Below are positions 1 through 8,274 of a stretch of DNA of 64,000 nt, piece after piece. The stretch lies in contig NZ_KE384411.1 of the NCBI RefSeq assembly GCF_000425625.1, positions 1 to 64,000 on the forward strand, read 5' to 3'. The first letter of the stretch is position 1. Each line of letters begins with the position of its first letter. The position numbers and the translations under genes were made by a program. Under the pieces are notes generated by a model. The model did not search any database. It saw only the letters and a program-made list of their open reading frames with translations, and was not told the origin of the DNA. Source of the stretch: Stutzerimonas azotifigens DSM 17556 (GTDB lineage Bacteria > Pseudomonadota > Gammaproteobacteria > Pseudomonadales > Pseudomonadaceae).

Positions 1-1
1 G

Positions 2-73
2 CTATTGCACATCGCCTATGGGGTACTGAAATCCGGCCAGCCTTTCGACCCTAAACTGGCCCTTGCCCACTAG
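2..73 (+). CDS. 3' end of a transposase-like gene, cut by the window edge
   Basis: Only the last 23 codons are present, reading LLHIAYGVLKSGQPFDPKLA and then LAH before a TAG at 71-73. From memory this resembles the C-terminus of IS110/IS1111-type transposases, which often end in LLxIAYGVLKxxxPFDP. Too little is visible to prove the family or to say whether the element is complete to the left. It would explain the repeat-rich stretch that follows. Confidence 0.4.
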   Translation, partial: LLHIAYGVLKSGQPFDPKLALAH

Positions 74-108
74 GGCTCAAGACGGTATCTACGGGAAGGC
101 GGGCCCGC

Positions 109-132
109 TTCGCGAGCAAGCTCGCTCCTACG
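109..132. repeat. REP-like palindrome (single copy)
   Basis: A 24-bp element centred on the palindrome GCGAGCAAGCTCGC and followed by TCCTACG. It is identical to one arm of the inverted doublet inside hrpA at 59296-59362. Such short extragenic palindromes are common in Pseudomonas and are usually spread by RAYT transposases; no RAYT gene is in this window. Confidence 0.75.
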
Positions 133-308
133 GGTTGGCTAAAGCTCTTCCACGCGCCCGACCTGCGTCGCCAGTACAGCGTGGCGCGCTCTCCCAGCGT
201 CAGCAGTTCTTGGCCAGGTCGCGCGTGAGACGAGGCCCACGCGCTGTGCTCGCTGACGGCAGTCGCCGCGGGGTCGCGCCTCCCACGGGTGGGCACGCGC
301 GCTCGTAG

Positions 309-370
309 GGTGGGCTTCAGCCCACCACATACAGGCCGGCGCCGGGTCGACAGGTGGGCTGAAGCCCACC
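309..370. repeat. Inverted pair of GGTGGGCTTCAGCCCACC hairpins
   Basis: Two 18-bp hairpins lie head to head at 309-326 and 353-370. Each has 8-bp GGTGGGCT/AGCCCACC arms. A third relative sits at about 7205-7224. The stretch 74-403 has no convincing gene and consists mainly of this and the REP at 109-132. Confidence 0.7.
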
Positions 371-403
371 GGGGCCACGCGAAGGGCACCGCAGGGGGCC
401 GTC

Positions 404-1522
404 TCAGGACGGCTGCATCGGCGGACGGTCGTGCTCCTGGCGCCAGGCCAGTTCGTTGGTCACCGTCGCCATGGGCACGAACATGGCGTAGTCGAACGCG
501 GTCAGCGGCGCGCCCTGTTCGACGCGGCGCGGCCAGTCGTGATTGCCCAGCGCGGCCTTGCCGATGGCCACCAGGTCCAGTTCACCACGCTCGAGCAGCC
601 CCGCCGCCTGCTCGCCGGTGGCGATGTTGCCGTTGCCGATCACCGGGATCGGCACGCTGGTCTTCGCAAGGGCGCACAGGCTTGGCCCCTCGCCGAAGGC
701 CGGGGCCCCGGCATCCGGCTCGGTGATGTGCAGGTAGTCGAGCCCGGCGTTGGCCAGGGTCGCCATGCGGAGCTTCGCTTCCTCGATGCCGCCCTCCCAC
801 TTGAGCCGGGCATTGGTGACCATCGACTGCGACAGCCGCATGCCGACCACGAAGCCTTCGCCCACCGCCTGGCGCACCTCGCGGATGACGGTCAGCGGCA
901 GCGCCAGCCGTGCCTTGAAATCCCCACCCCAGCGATCGCTGCGGCGGTTGAATTCGGCACTCATGAACTCGTGCAGCAGGTAACCGTTGGCGCCGTGCAG
1001 TTCGACCCCGTCGAATCCGGCCTCCTGTGCATGGCGCGCGGCCTGCACGAAGCCGGCGATGGCCTCCTGGATTTCCGCTTCGGTCATTTCCGAGGGAATC
1101 TGGTAGGGCCCCTGGCCGCCGTAGAAGGACAGCTGCTGCCCCTGCGGCTGAACCGCCGAGGGCGCCACGTGGCGGGCGTGATGGATGTTGCCCTGGGTCT
1201 GCGCGCCACCGTGCATCAGCTGCAGGATGAAGCCGGCGCCGGCCGCGTGCACCGCCTCCACCACCGGCCTCCAGCAGTCACGCTGCTTCTCGGTGGCGAT
1301 GCCCGGCTGGTTGAAATAGCCCTGGCTGTAGGCGGTGTCGGTGTAGGTGCCTTCGCTGATCAGCAGGCCGAAGCCGCCCTTGGCGAAGGAACCGTAGTAG
1401 TCGCGCATCAGCTCGTTGGCCTGCCCTTCCGGCTCGGCGCTGACCCGCGTCATCGGCGCCAGCACGGCACGGTTGCGCAGCGTCAGGTGTTTGAGGGCGA
1501 ACGGCTCGAACAGGCTGGGCAT
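404..1522 (-). CDS. NADH:flavin oxidoreductase, old yellow enzyme family
   Basis: A 372-residue FMN-dependent TIM-barrel reductase that should reduce activated C=C bonds with NAD(P)H in the cytoplasm. The substrate-anchoring pair is visible as HGAN (about residues 176-179), followed by NRRSDRWGG (192-200) and a VIGNGNI segment toward the phosphate-binding end. The QLWHxGR motif of classical members is altered to LQLMHGGAQ. Length is normal. It is transcribed alone, leftward, and its stop lies next to the 309-370 hairpins. Physiological substrate unknown. A second, more classical family member lies at 40531-41655. Confidence 0.9.
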   Translation of the reverse strand: MPSLFEPFALKHLTLRNRAVLAPMTRVSAEPEGQANELMRDYYGSFAKGGFGLLISEGTYTDTAYSQGYFNQPGIATEKQRDCWRPVVEAVHAAGAGFILQLMHGGAQTQGNIHHARHVAPSAVQPQGQQLSFYGGQGPYQIPSEMTEAEIQEAIAGFVQAARHAQEAGFDGVELHGANGYLLHEFMSAEFNRRSDRWGGDFKARLALPLTVIREVRQAVGEGFVVGMRLSQSMVTNARLKWEGGIEEAKLRMATLANAGLDYLHITEPDAGAPAFGEGPSLCALAKTSVPIPVIGNGNIATGEQAAGLLERGELDLVAIGKAALGNHDWPRRVEQGAPLTAFDYAMFVPMATVTNELAWRQEHDRPPMQPS

Positions 1523-1680
1523 GGGGCATCCTCGCGTCTGGGGCAGGCGGCACTGCTCTTGTGAAAGTCGAACAGGGCCGGAGTTCGGCGGGAATGTGGT
1601 TTGGGTGTATTAGCGGGTGTGTGCGCATCTTCCATGGTGTCGCGGCGCCTGCCGGTCCTTCGCCAGGCCCGATGAGCCCG

Positions 1681-1897
1681 TGCAAGCCCTCTGAGCCCCG
1701 GCCTACGCCGGGCGACGAGGGATCGGATGCCGTGCACCTTGCCCACCCCCCCGTCGTACCGGCGCAGGCCGGTACCCAGATGCGCAACGCCGAGCGGTAG
1801 GGTGCGCGGTGTGCGACGTCGGCGTGGCGCCTATCGGTTCCGAGCTCGGCAAAACCCCGTGCAAGCCCTCTGGGCCCCGGCCTGCGCCGGGGCGACG
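1681..1897. repeat. Direct ~36-bp repeats in the gap between two genes
   Basis: Two near-identical copies, at about 1681-1716 and 1860-1897, share TGCAAGCCCTCTG followed by a CCCCGGCCT-CGCCGGGG hairpin and GCGAC. Between them, at about 1757-1775, is another hairpin (ACCGGCGCAGGCCGGT). No gene was found in 1523-1901. The repeats may act as transcript-end hairpins for the leftward aldehyde dehydrogenase or be mobile palindromes. Confidence 0.55.
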
Positions 1898-1901
1898 GTT
1901 A

Positions 1902-3422
1902 TCAGAAGAACCCTAGCGGATTGATGTCGTAGCTGATCAGCAGGTTCTTGGTCTGCTGGTAATGGTCGAGCATCATCTTGTGGGTCTCGCGGCCGACGCC
2001 GGATTTCTTGTAGCCGCCGAACGCCGCGTGCGCCGGGTACAGGTGGTAGCAGTTGGTCCACACCCGCCCGGCCTTGATCCCCCGGCCCATGCGGTAGGCG
2101 CGGTTGATGTCGCGGGTCCAGACGCCGGCGCCGAGGCCGAATTCGGTGTCGTTGGCGATCGCCAGCGCTTCGGCCTCGTCCTTGAAGGTGGTCACGCCCA
2201 CCACCGGGCCGAAGATTTCTTCCTGGAACACGCGCATCTTGTTGTGGCCCTTGAGCAGGGTCGGCTGGATGTAGTAGCCGCTCGCCAGGCTGCCTTCGAG
2301 CTTCTCGGCCGCGCCGCCGGTGAGCACTTCGGCGCCTTCCTGCTGGGCGATCTCGAGGTAGGAGAGGATCTTGTCGAACTGCTGCTGCGAGGCCTGGGCG
2401 CCGACCATGGTTTCGGTGTCCAGCGGGTTGCCGCGCTTGATCTGCTGGACCTTCTTCATCACTTCTTCCATGAACGGGGCGTAGATCGATTCCTGCACCA
2501 GCGCCCGCGACGGGCAGGTGCACACCTCGCCCTGGTTGAAGAAGGCCAGCACCAGGCCCTCGGCGGCCTTCTCGATGAAGGCCGGCTCGGCCTGCATGAT
2601 GTCTTCGAAGTAGATGTTCGGGCTCTTGCCGCCCAGCTCCACGGTGCTGGGGATGATGTTTTCGGCGGCGCACTTGAGGATGTGCGAGCCGACCGGGGTG
2701 GAGCCGGTGAAGGCGATCTTGGCGATGCGCTTGCTGGTGGCCAGCGCCTGGCCCGCTTCCTTGCCGAAGCCCTGGACGATGTTGAGCACGCCGGCCGGCA
2801 GCAGGTCGCCGACGAGTTCGGCCAGCAGGGTGATCGACAGCGGCGTCTGCTCGGCCGGCTTGAGCACCACGCAGTTGCCGGCGGCCAACGCCGGGGCGAG
2901 CTTCCAGGCCGCCATCAGCAGCGGGAAGTTCCACGGAATGATCTGCCCGACCACGCCCAGCGGTTCGTGGAAGTGGTAGGCGGCGGTGCTGTCGTTGATC
3001 TCGGCGGCGCTGCCTTCCTGGGCGCGGATGCAGCCGGCGAAGTAGCGGAAATGGTCCACGGCCAGCGGCACGTCGGCGTTGAGCGTCTCGCGCACGGCCT
3101 TGCCGTTGTCCCAGGTCTCGGCGACGGCGAGCAGCTCGAGGTTCTGTTCGATGCGGTCGGCGATCTTCAGCAGGATGTTGGAGCGCTCCTGCACCGGGGT
3201 GCGGCCCCAGGCGTCGGCGGCGGCATGCGCGGCGTCGAGGGCCTTTTCGATGTCCTCGGCACCGGAGCGCGGGAATTCGGCGATGACTTCGCCGGTGACC
3301 GGCGAAGGGTTGCTGAAGTATTCGCCCTTGACCGGCTCGACGAACTGGCCGCCGATGTAGTTGCCGTAGCGGGGTTTCAGGGAAAGGATGGATTCGGGGG
3401 TGCCGGGTTGTGCGTAGATCAT
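1902..3422 (-). CDS. exaC: NAD+-dependent aldehyde dehydrogenase, ExaC/AcoD type
   Basis: A 506-residue class 3-fold aldehyde dehydrogenase that oxidises acetaldehyde and related aldehydes to acids. Catalytic elements are clear: IIPWNFP with Asn165, VELGGK with Glu262, and GEVCTCPSR with Cys301. The N-terminus [21 protein letters not shown] and the C-terminus ending in NPLGFF are typical of the ExaC/AcoD group of Pseudomonas alcohol catabolism. No ethanol dehydrogenase genes are next to it, so it stands alone here. The start gives the usual family length. The exact symbol is by resemblance only. Confidence 0.9.
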   Translation of the reverse strand: MIYAQPGTPESILSLKPRYGNYIGGQFVEPVKGEYFSNPSPVTGEVIAEFPRSGAEDIEKALDAAHAAADAWGRTPVQERSNILLKIADRIEQNLELLAVAETWDNGKAVRETLNADVPLAVDHFRYFAGCIRAQEGSAAEINDSTAAYHFHEPLGVVGQIIPWNFPLLMAAWKLAPALAAGNCVVLKPAEQTPLSITLLAELVGDLLPAGVLNIVQGFGKEAGQALATSKRIAKIAFTGSTPVGSHILKCAAENIIPSTVELGGKSPNIYFEDIMQAEPAFIEKAAEGLVLAFFNQGEVCTCPSRALVQESIYAPFMEEVMKKVQQIKRGNPLDTETMVGAQASQQQFDKILSYLEIAQQEGAEVLTGGAAEKLEGSLASGYYIQPTLLKGHNKMRVFQEEIFGPVVGVTTFKDEAEALAIANDTEFGLGAGVWTRDINRAYRMGRGIKAGRVWTNCYHLYPAHAAFGGYKKSGVGRETHKMMLDHYQQTKNLLISYDINPLGFF

Positions 3423-3636
3423 GGCGGGGCCTCTTCTTGTCGTGGCCGCTCCGACGCGGAGCGGGGCATGACCTGATGTTAGTAGGCCCCTGGCAAGCCG
3501 CCGGGCGCGAGGCGGCCTGCGGCTCTACGGCTTTGGTCGCAAACGGCGTCAGCCGCTCTGCCACGGCCCCTGCCGGCAGGCGGCCGGCCGCCGCTTCGGC
3601 TGCATTCCGACGAACGGTCGGCCCGCCCGGCGCGAC

Positions 3637-4065
3637 TCAGCGGTCGACGTCCGGTTCGATATCGAAGCCGATGTTGCTGTCGACGATCACCCGCAGGCGC
3701 GCCGGCTCGTGGGGCGTGACGGTCACCAGCTCCTCGCGGTTGAGCCGGCTCATGCCACACAGGGTGTCGTCTTCCTTGTCGGTGGCGATGCCGACGATGT
3801 GCTGCCCGGCCGGCACCTGGAAATGCACCTGCTCGCCGACGTGGATGCGCGCCGCCACCTGGCGGTCGACCATCACCGCCACGTAGCAGCCACCGCCGAG
3901 CATCGCGAAATGCCGGGTCACCACCACCTCTCCGCCGCCCTCCACCGGTTCCTGGAAGCCGAGCACCCGCTCGGCCGGCACCGGGCGGATGTCCTCCGGG
4001 TCCGGCTCCCAGGACGAACAGCCGGCGAGCATCAACAGGGGCAGCAGCAAGAGGGTCAGGCGCAT
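3637..4065 (-). CDS. Small lipoprotein, DUF2846-like
   Basis: A 142-residue predicted lipoprotein. The N-terminus is a lipoprotein signal peptide, MRLTLLLLPLLMLAGCSSW, with the lipobox LAGC placing the lipidated Cys at residue 16. The mature domain is small and mostly beta (GGGCYVAVMVDRQVAARI, GEQVHFQVPAGQHIVGI), resembling the DUF2846 group from memory. The start at 4065 was chosen because it creates this signal peptide and has AAGGGA about 8 bases upstream; the frame stays open much further upstream without protein-like sequence. Function unknown. Confidence 0.75.
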   Translation of the reverse strand: MRLTLLLLPLLMLAGCSSWEPDPEDIRPVPAERVLGFQEPVEGGGEVVVTRHFAMLGGGCYVAVMVDRQVAARIHVGEQVHFQVPAGQHIVGIATDKEDDTLCGMSRLNREELVTVTPHEPARLRVIVDSNIGFDIEPDVDR

Positions 4066-4257
4066 GACGGGGAATCCCTTCTGTGGTGGAAAGCGAAACG
4101 CTAAGGGTAGGACAACCGCAAGGCGTCGAGGGTGCGATCCGAGCCTGCGCAGGCTGAACGCCCGGCCGCCGGCCCGGTCGACATGGCTGTGTTCGCCACG
4201 GGAATCGCCATGACCATGCGCCTGTACCGGCCGGCCGCGCAGGAGGGCTGAGCCGGC

Positions 4258-5520
4258 ATGCCTGTCCAACCGTCTTCGCCGGTCGTCCGCATGAAGCGGG
4301 TCGCGGGGCTTCTGCTGCTGGTCGCCGCCCTGCTCTACGTGCTCGGCACCGCGATGGAGGGCCGGCACCCGGCCTGGGGCTACCTCGCCTCCTTCGCCGA
4401 GGCGGCGATGGTCGGGGCGATCGCCGACTGGTTCGCGGTCACCGCGCTGTTCCGCCATCCGCTGGGTCTGCCGATCCCGCATACGGCGATCATCCCGCGC
4501 AGCAAGGCGCGCATCGGCCGCAACCTGTCGGAATTCATCACCACCCATTTCCTCGCCACGCCGCTGGTGCTAGCCAAGCTGCAGGCGCTGGACCTGGGCG
4601 GGCGCCTGGCCGACTGGCTGCGCGAACCGAGCAATGCCGAGGCGCTGGCCGGGCAACTGACCGGGGTTGCGCGCTTCGGCCTGGATTCGCTGCACGACGC
4701 GCGCGTGCAGGCCTTCGTGCAGGAGCGGCTGCTCGACCGCGCTCGGCGCATCGACCTGGCGCCGGCCTGCGCCGAAGTGCTCGACCTGCTGACCCGAGAG
4801 GGCCGCCACCAGGCGCTGCTCGACGGGGCGCTGATCCGCCTCCACCACATCCTCCAGGACGACGAGACGCGCGCGCTGGTCGCCGACGCCATCAGCACCG
4901 AAGTTCGCACCCTGCGCTACCTGGGATTGAGCAAAGCGGTCGGCGGCTGGTCGGCGAACAAGTTCGTCGACGGGCTGTCGACACTGATCGCCGAGGTGGT
5001 GGGCGACCCGGAGCACCGCCTGCGTGCGCGCTTCGACCAGCACGTCGCCGAGTTCATCGTGCGCCTGCGGCACGACCCCGGCTATCGGCTGGAGATCGAG
5101 CGCCTGCTCGCCCGCCTGCTCGACCACCCGGCGACGCGCGACTACCTGCAGGGCCTCTGGCAGGAACTGCTCGCCTGGCTGCAGCAGGACCTGGAGCGCC
5201 CGGACTCGCGCGTCCGCCAGCGCATCGTGCAGCTCACCCGCGGGCTGGGCGATGCGCTGGCGGCGGACGACGTCATGCGCGGCTGGATCAACGAACGGCT
5301 GATGGCGGCCGCGCCCGGGCTGCTCGAACGCCACCGCCACCAGATCGGCCGCTACATCGCGCAGCGGGTCGAGAGCTGGGAGAGCGGCGAACTGGTCGAG
5401 CAGATGGAGCGCAGCGTCGGCAAGGACCTGCAGTACATCCGCATCAACGGCACGCTGGTCGGCGGGCTGGTGGGGCTGGTGCTGCACGCCCTCACCCAGC
5501 TGGCGACAGCCGCCGGCTGA
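4258..5520 (+). CDS. DUF445 family membrane protein
   Basis: A 420-residue protein of the DUF445 (YjiN/YheB-like) family. There is one N-terminal membrane segment (about residues 12-30), then the family's FAEAAMVGAIADWFAVTALF block (about 45-65) and FRHPLGLPIPHTAIIP. A long helical region follows, and a final hydrophobic segment (VGGLVGLVLHALTQLA) sits at the C-terminus. This gives a hairpin-like topology with a large helical domain between the anchors. Function is not established for the family. It is divergent from the lipoprotein gene with a short shared upstream region, and it converges on the HIT gene 7 bases away. Confidence 0.85.
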   Translation: MPVQPSSPVVRMKRVAGLLLLVAALLYVLGTAMEGRHPAWGYLASFAEAAMVGAIADWFAVTALFRHPLGLPIPHTAIIPRSKARIGRNLSEFITTHFLATPLVLAKLQALDLGGRLADWLREPSNAEALAGQLTGVARFGLDSLHDARVQAFVQERLLDRARRIDLAPACAEVLDLLTREGRHQALLDGALIRLHHILQDDETRALVADAISTEVRTLRYLGLSKAVGGWSANKFVDGLSTLIAEVVGDPEHRLRARFDQHVAEFIVRLRHDPGYRLEIERLLARLLDHPATRDYLQGLWQELLAWLQQDLERPDSRVRQRIVQLTRGLGDALAADDVMRGWINERLMAAAPGLLERHRHQIGRYIAQRVESWESGELVEQMERSVGKDLQYIRINGTLVGGLVGLVLHALTQLATAAG

Positions 5521-5527
5521 GCGCGCC

Positions 5528-5971
5528 TCAGGCGGTGGCCTGCAGCCGCTTGACCAGCCGCGCCTGGAGCGCCTCCAGCTCCGCCGGCTCGGCCTTGCCG
5601 GCCGCATGCTTGCCGAGCCCCTCGCCGGCGTAGCGCGGGACGATGTGCATGTGGATATGGAACACCGTCTGCCCCGCCGGCGCGCCGTTGAACTGCGCCA
5701 CCTGCACGCCGTCCGGCTCCAGCTCCGCGACGATCGCGCGGGTCAGGCGCTGGACCGTCGCCATCGTCCGGCACAGCGCGTCGGTATCCACCTCCAGCAG
5801 ATTGCGCGCCGCCGAGCGCTTGGGAATCACCAGCGCGTGACCGTAGGACTGCGGAAACAGGTCGAGGAAGGCCAGCGTGTCGTCGTCCTCGTAGAGCTTG
5901 TAGCAGGGTGCCTCGCCGCGAATGATCTTGGCGAAGATGTTCTGGGGATCGTAGGTGCCTTCGAGGCTCAT
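5528..5971 (-). CDS. HIT family nucleotide-binding protein
   Basis: A 147-residue histidine-triad protein, expected to hydrolyse or transfer nucleotidyl groups (dinucleotides, AMP-conjugates). The HxHxH triad is seen as FHIHMHIVP, with histidines 105, 107 and 109, and the N-terminal IFAKIIRGEAPCYKLYEDD is typical. Length is normal. The start at 5971 was chosen for the family N-terminus MSLEGTYDPQNIF; the frame is open far upstream, but that sequence is low-complexity and repeat-derived. Confidence 0.9.
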   Translation of the reverse strand: MSLEGTYDPQNIFAKIIRGEAPCYKLYEDDDTLAFLDLFPQSYGHALVIPKRSAARNLLEVDTDALCRTMATVQRLTRAIVAELEPDGVQVAQFNGAPAGQTVFHIHMHIVPRYAGEGLGKHAAGKAEPAELEALQARLVKRLQATA

Positions 5972-6118
5972 GGCGGGCTCCGGTGGGTGAGGTGCGGACA
6001 AAGATACCCGCCTCGGGCGACGGTTGTGCAGCGGCGTCTCGTGGAGTCCCGCGCCCGGAAGCCCTCGCCCCGGACCCTCTCCGCCGAGGGAGACAGGATG
6101 ATTCGGTGTCTGGCGTCC

Positions 6119-6227
6119 TGGTCGCAGGCAGAGCCTGCTCCTACAGGGATGGCGCGTGGTCGGCGGCAGCGCCCGTGCTTTCCCCTTCTTCCCCGGGAGA
6201 AGGTGGCCCGCAGGGCCGGATGAGGGA
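6119..6227. repeat. Composite dispersed element, copy at 6.1 kb
   Basis: Two short palindromic modules lie about 35 bp apart: GGTCGCAGGCAGAGCCTGCT (from 6119) and GGTGGCCCGCAGGGCCGGAT (about 6202-6221). The same two modules, in the same relative order, form the 179-bp tandem array at 56442-57044. The second module also occurs at about 8148-8194. The rest of the gap 5972-6308 shows no gene. Confidence 0.7.
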
Positions 6228-6308
6228 GCGGCACACGGGAGCCGGCCCTTGAGCCCTCCACCGCCGCCGGCTACCCTCGCGCCTCCCCTTTCTCCGCCGG
6301 ACATCCCC

Positions 6309-6653
6309 ATGCCCATCAGCGAACTGAAGATCGAAGACCTCGCCCCCGGTGCCGGCAAGGCCTGCGTCAAGGGCGCGCTCATCACCACCCAGTACACCGG
6401 CTGGCTGGAAGACGGCACGAAGTTCGATTCGTCCTGGGATCGCGGCAAGCCCTTCCAGTGCGTGATCGGCACCGGGCGGGTGATCAAAGGCTGGGATCTC
6501 GGCCTGATGGGCATGCAGGTGGGCGGCAAGCGCAGGCTGCACGTCCCCGCGCACCTGGCCTACGGCGAGCGCCAGGTCGGCGCGCACATCAAGCCGAACT
6601 CCGACCTGATGTTCGAGATCGAGCTGCTGGAAGTGCTGACGCGGGACGACTGA
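6309..6653 (+). CDS. FKBP-type peptidyl-prolyl cis-trans isomerase
   Basis: A 114-residue single-domain FKBP that should catalyse proline isomerisation in the cytoplasm. Family motifs are clear: VKGALITTQYTGWLEDGTKF, FDSSWDRGKPFQCVIGTGRV, IKGWDLGLMGMQVGGKR and a terminal DLMFEIELLEV. No signal peptide is present. The frame is open upstream through repeat sequence, so ATG 6309 was chosen because it opens directly onto the domain. The stand-alone short form is typical of Pseudomonas. The next gene starts about 120 bp downstream in the same direction. Confidence 0.92.
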   Translation: MPISELKIEDLAPGAGKACVKGALITTQYTGWLEDGTKFDSSWDRGKPFQCVIGTGRVIKGWDLGLMGMQVGGKRRLHVPAHLAYGERQVGAHIKPNSDLMFEIELLEVLTRDD

Positions 6654-6772
6654 CCCGGCCCGCGCGGGAAAATTTCCCGGCCCCTGTCGATTTGCCGCTC
6701 GCCCGTTCGACCACTGGGCAGAGCCGGCGAACCCCTGCCGTGCGTCTCCCCCAAGACTGACAGGAGCACACC

Positions 6773-7195
6773 ATGAAGTTTTCCACCTACCTGACCTTCG
6801 ACGGCAACACCCGCGAGGCCTTCACCTTCTACCAGCAGGTGCTGGGCGGCCAGCTGGAAATCATGAGCTTCGGCGAATCGCCGGCCGGCGACCTGCCCGC
6901 CGAGCACCACGGCCGCACCATGCACGCCTGCCTGAGCTTCGGCGGCGAGCGGCCGCTGATGGCCTCGGACAGCATGCCGGAAGGCACCTGCGGCGCCGAG
7001 GCGTACCAGGGGATCAAGGGCTGCTCCATCGCCCTGCACCCGGAAAGCCTCGCCGAGGGCGAGCGCCTGTTCGCCGCGCTGGCCGAGGGCGGGCAGGTGA
7101 TCATGCCGCTGGAGAAGACCTTCTGGGCCGAGCGCTTCGGCATGCTGGTGGACCGCTACGGCGTGGGCTGGATGGTCAACTGCGAGCATCCCTGA
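6773..7195 (+). CDS. VOC family protein (PhnB/glyoxalase-like)
   Basis: A 140-residue vicinal-oxygen-chelate protein with the PhnB-like pattern: MKFSTYLTFDGNTREAFTFY, a short middle segment with GRTMHACLSFGG, and a final FWAERFGMLVDRYGVGWMVN. Members are small metal-binding or metal-free dimers. Many are named after 3-demethylubiquinone methyltransferase without evidence. A good ribosome site (ACAGGAG) lies just upstream. No operon partner identifies the substrate. The stop is followed at once by a GGTGGGCTGAAGCCCACC hairpin, a probable repeat rather than a dedicated terminator. Confidence 0.85.
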   Translation: MKFSTYLTFDGNTREAFTFYQQVLGGQLEIMSFGESPAGDLPAEHHGRTMHACLSFGGERPLMASDSMPEGTCGAEAYQGIKGCSIALHPESLAEGERLFAALAEGGQVIMPLEKTFWAERFGMLVDRYGVGWMVNCEHP

Positions 7196-7204
7196 ATGCC
7201 CGCG

Positions 7205-7224
7205 GATGGTGGGCTGAAGCCCAC
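7205..7224. repeat. GGTGGGCTGAAGCCCACC hairpin
   Basis: An 18-bp hairpin with the same sequence as the two copies at 309-370. It sits between two convergent genes, ten bases past the VOC gene stop, where it could serve as a bidirectional transcript-end structure. Confidence 0.6.
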
Positions 7225-7271
7225 CCCTTCGGCCCATCTACGATCGCATTGCCGTCCTACGGCCGGGGCGA

Positions 7272-7763
7272 TCAGCGAATATCCAGCACCTCGAAGGTTT
7301 GCACCCGCCCGGCGACGCGGATCTGCACCTCGTCGCCGATCTCCCGCCCTGGCAGGGCCTGGCCCAGCGGCGAGCGTGGCGAGATCACCAGCACCTCCTG
7401 CCCGTCCAGCATCACCTTCAGCCCCGCGCCGTCCGGGCCGAAAAACACCCAGCGTTCGCTCTCCTCCTGCGCCAGCTGCACCAGCGCACCCATGCGCACG
7501 ACGCCTTCGGGGCGCACCTCGGCCGGCAGGTTGCGAAAGGCCGCCAGCGCCAGTTCGATCTCGTGCAGGCGGCGGCGCTGCCCGTCGGCGAGGTAGGCGG
7601 CCTCGAGCCCGCGGGTGTCGTACTTGTTCTCGGCCTTGCTCTCGCTGTGCGTGGCCGCCTCGTGCGTGGCTTGCAGGACCGCGCGGGCGATGCGCAGGTC
7701 GTCCTCGAGACGCTGCATGACCCGCTGGCGTACGGCGGCGTTGCCCATGGACTCAGGTGGCAT
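7272..7763 (-). CDS. GreA/GreB family transcript-cleavage-like factor
   Basis: A 163-residue protein built like Gre factors: a charged helical N-terminal half (about residues 8-75, with VMQRLEDDLRIARAVLQATHEA and ENKYDTRGLEAAYLADGQR) and a C-terminal FKBP-like half (GDEVQIRVAGRVQTFEVLDI). The block SPLGQALPGREIGDEV is typical of GreA/GreB C-terminal domains. It probably binds RNA polymerase near the secondary channel. The start at 7763 has GGAAG six bases upstream and removes a repeat-like extension. It is shorter and more divergent than true GreA or GreB, so the exact role is uncertain. Confidence 0.82.
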   Translation of the reverse strand: MPPESMGNAAVRQRVMQRLEDDLRIARAVLQATHEAATHSESKAENKYDTRGLEAAYLADGQRRRLHEIELALAAFRNLPAEVRPEGVVRMGALVQLAQEESERWVFFGPDGAGLKVMLDGQEVLVISPRSPLGQALPGREIGDEVQIRVAGRVQTFEVLDIR

Positions 7764-8147
7764 GATGCACTTCCGTGATGTCGGCGGTGCGTAGCGGTGC
7801 AATTCGGGGGATCATCCGGAGCCTTTCAGCGGGGCGAAGGGCGCCAGAGTAGCCAAGGCCGCGTCCGTCCACCATGGGTTGTCGCGGTCGAGAGCGCTCC
7901 CACGAAGGCCGCGAGTCCCGTGGGGAGCGACTGTCCTGACGCAGACCGAGTCCCGACTGCCAAGGTCGCTTGGCCACAGTCGCCGCGAGGGCGCGCGCCC
8001 TACATGTTCCGGTGGGCACCGCTTGTTTTGCGGGTGGCCCGACCTCGGGGCGATATACCAGCGGTCGTGACCGAGATTGATCTTCCGTCCCGCCACCGGC
8101 ACGCGCACGGCGCACCCTGCGAGGTCGCAGGCTGCACCGCGCCTTTC

Positions 8148-8194
8148 CCTTCTCCCCCCGGGAGAAGGTGGCCCGCAGGGCCGGATGAGGGAGA
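8148..8194. repeat. Dispersed GCCCGCAGGGCCGGATGAG element, copy at 8.1 kb
   Basis: A copy of the module also found at about 6181-6227 and in each unit of the 56.4-57.0 kb array, with the preceding CTTCTCCC...GGGAGAAGG hairpin. The rest of 7764-8274 shows no gene. An inverted, REP-like remnant (GTGGCCCGACCTCGGGGCGA) at about 8034-8053 resembles one at about 45056-45074. Confidence 0.65.
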
Positions 8195-8274
8195 AGGCGA
8201 TCCCATCGCCTGTCCAATCCATACGGCATACTCCAGCCGCCCATTCCGGCCCAACGCAGCACAGGAGCACAGGC

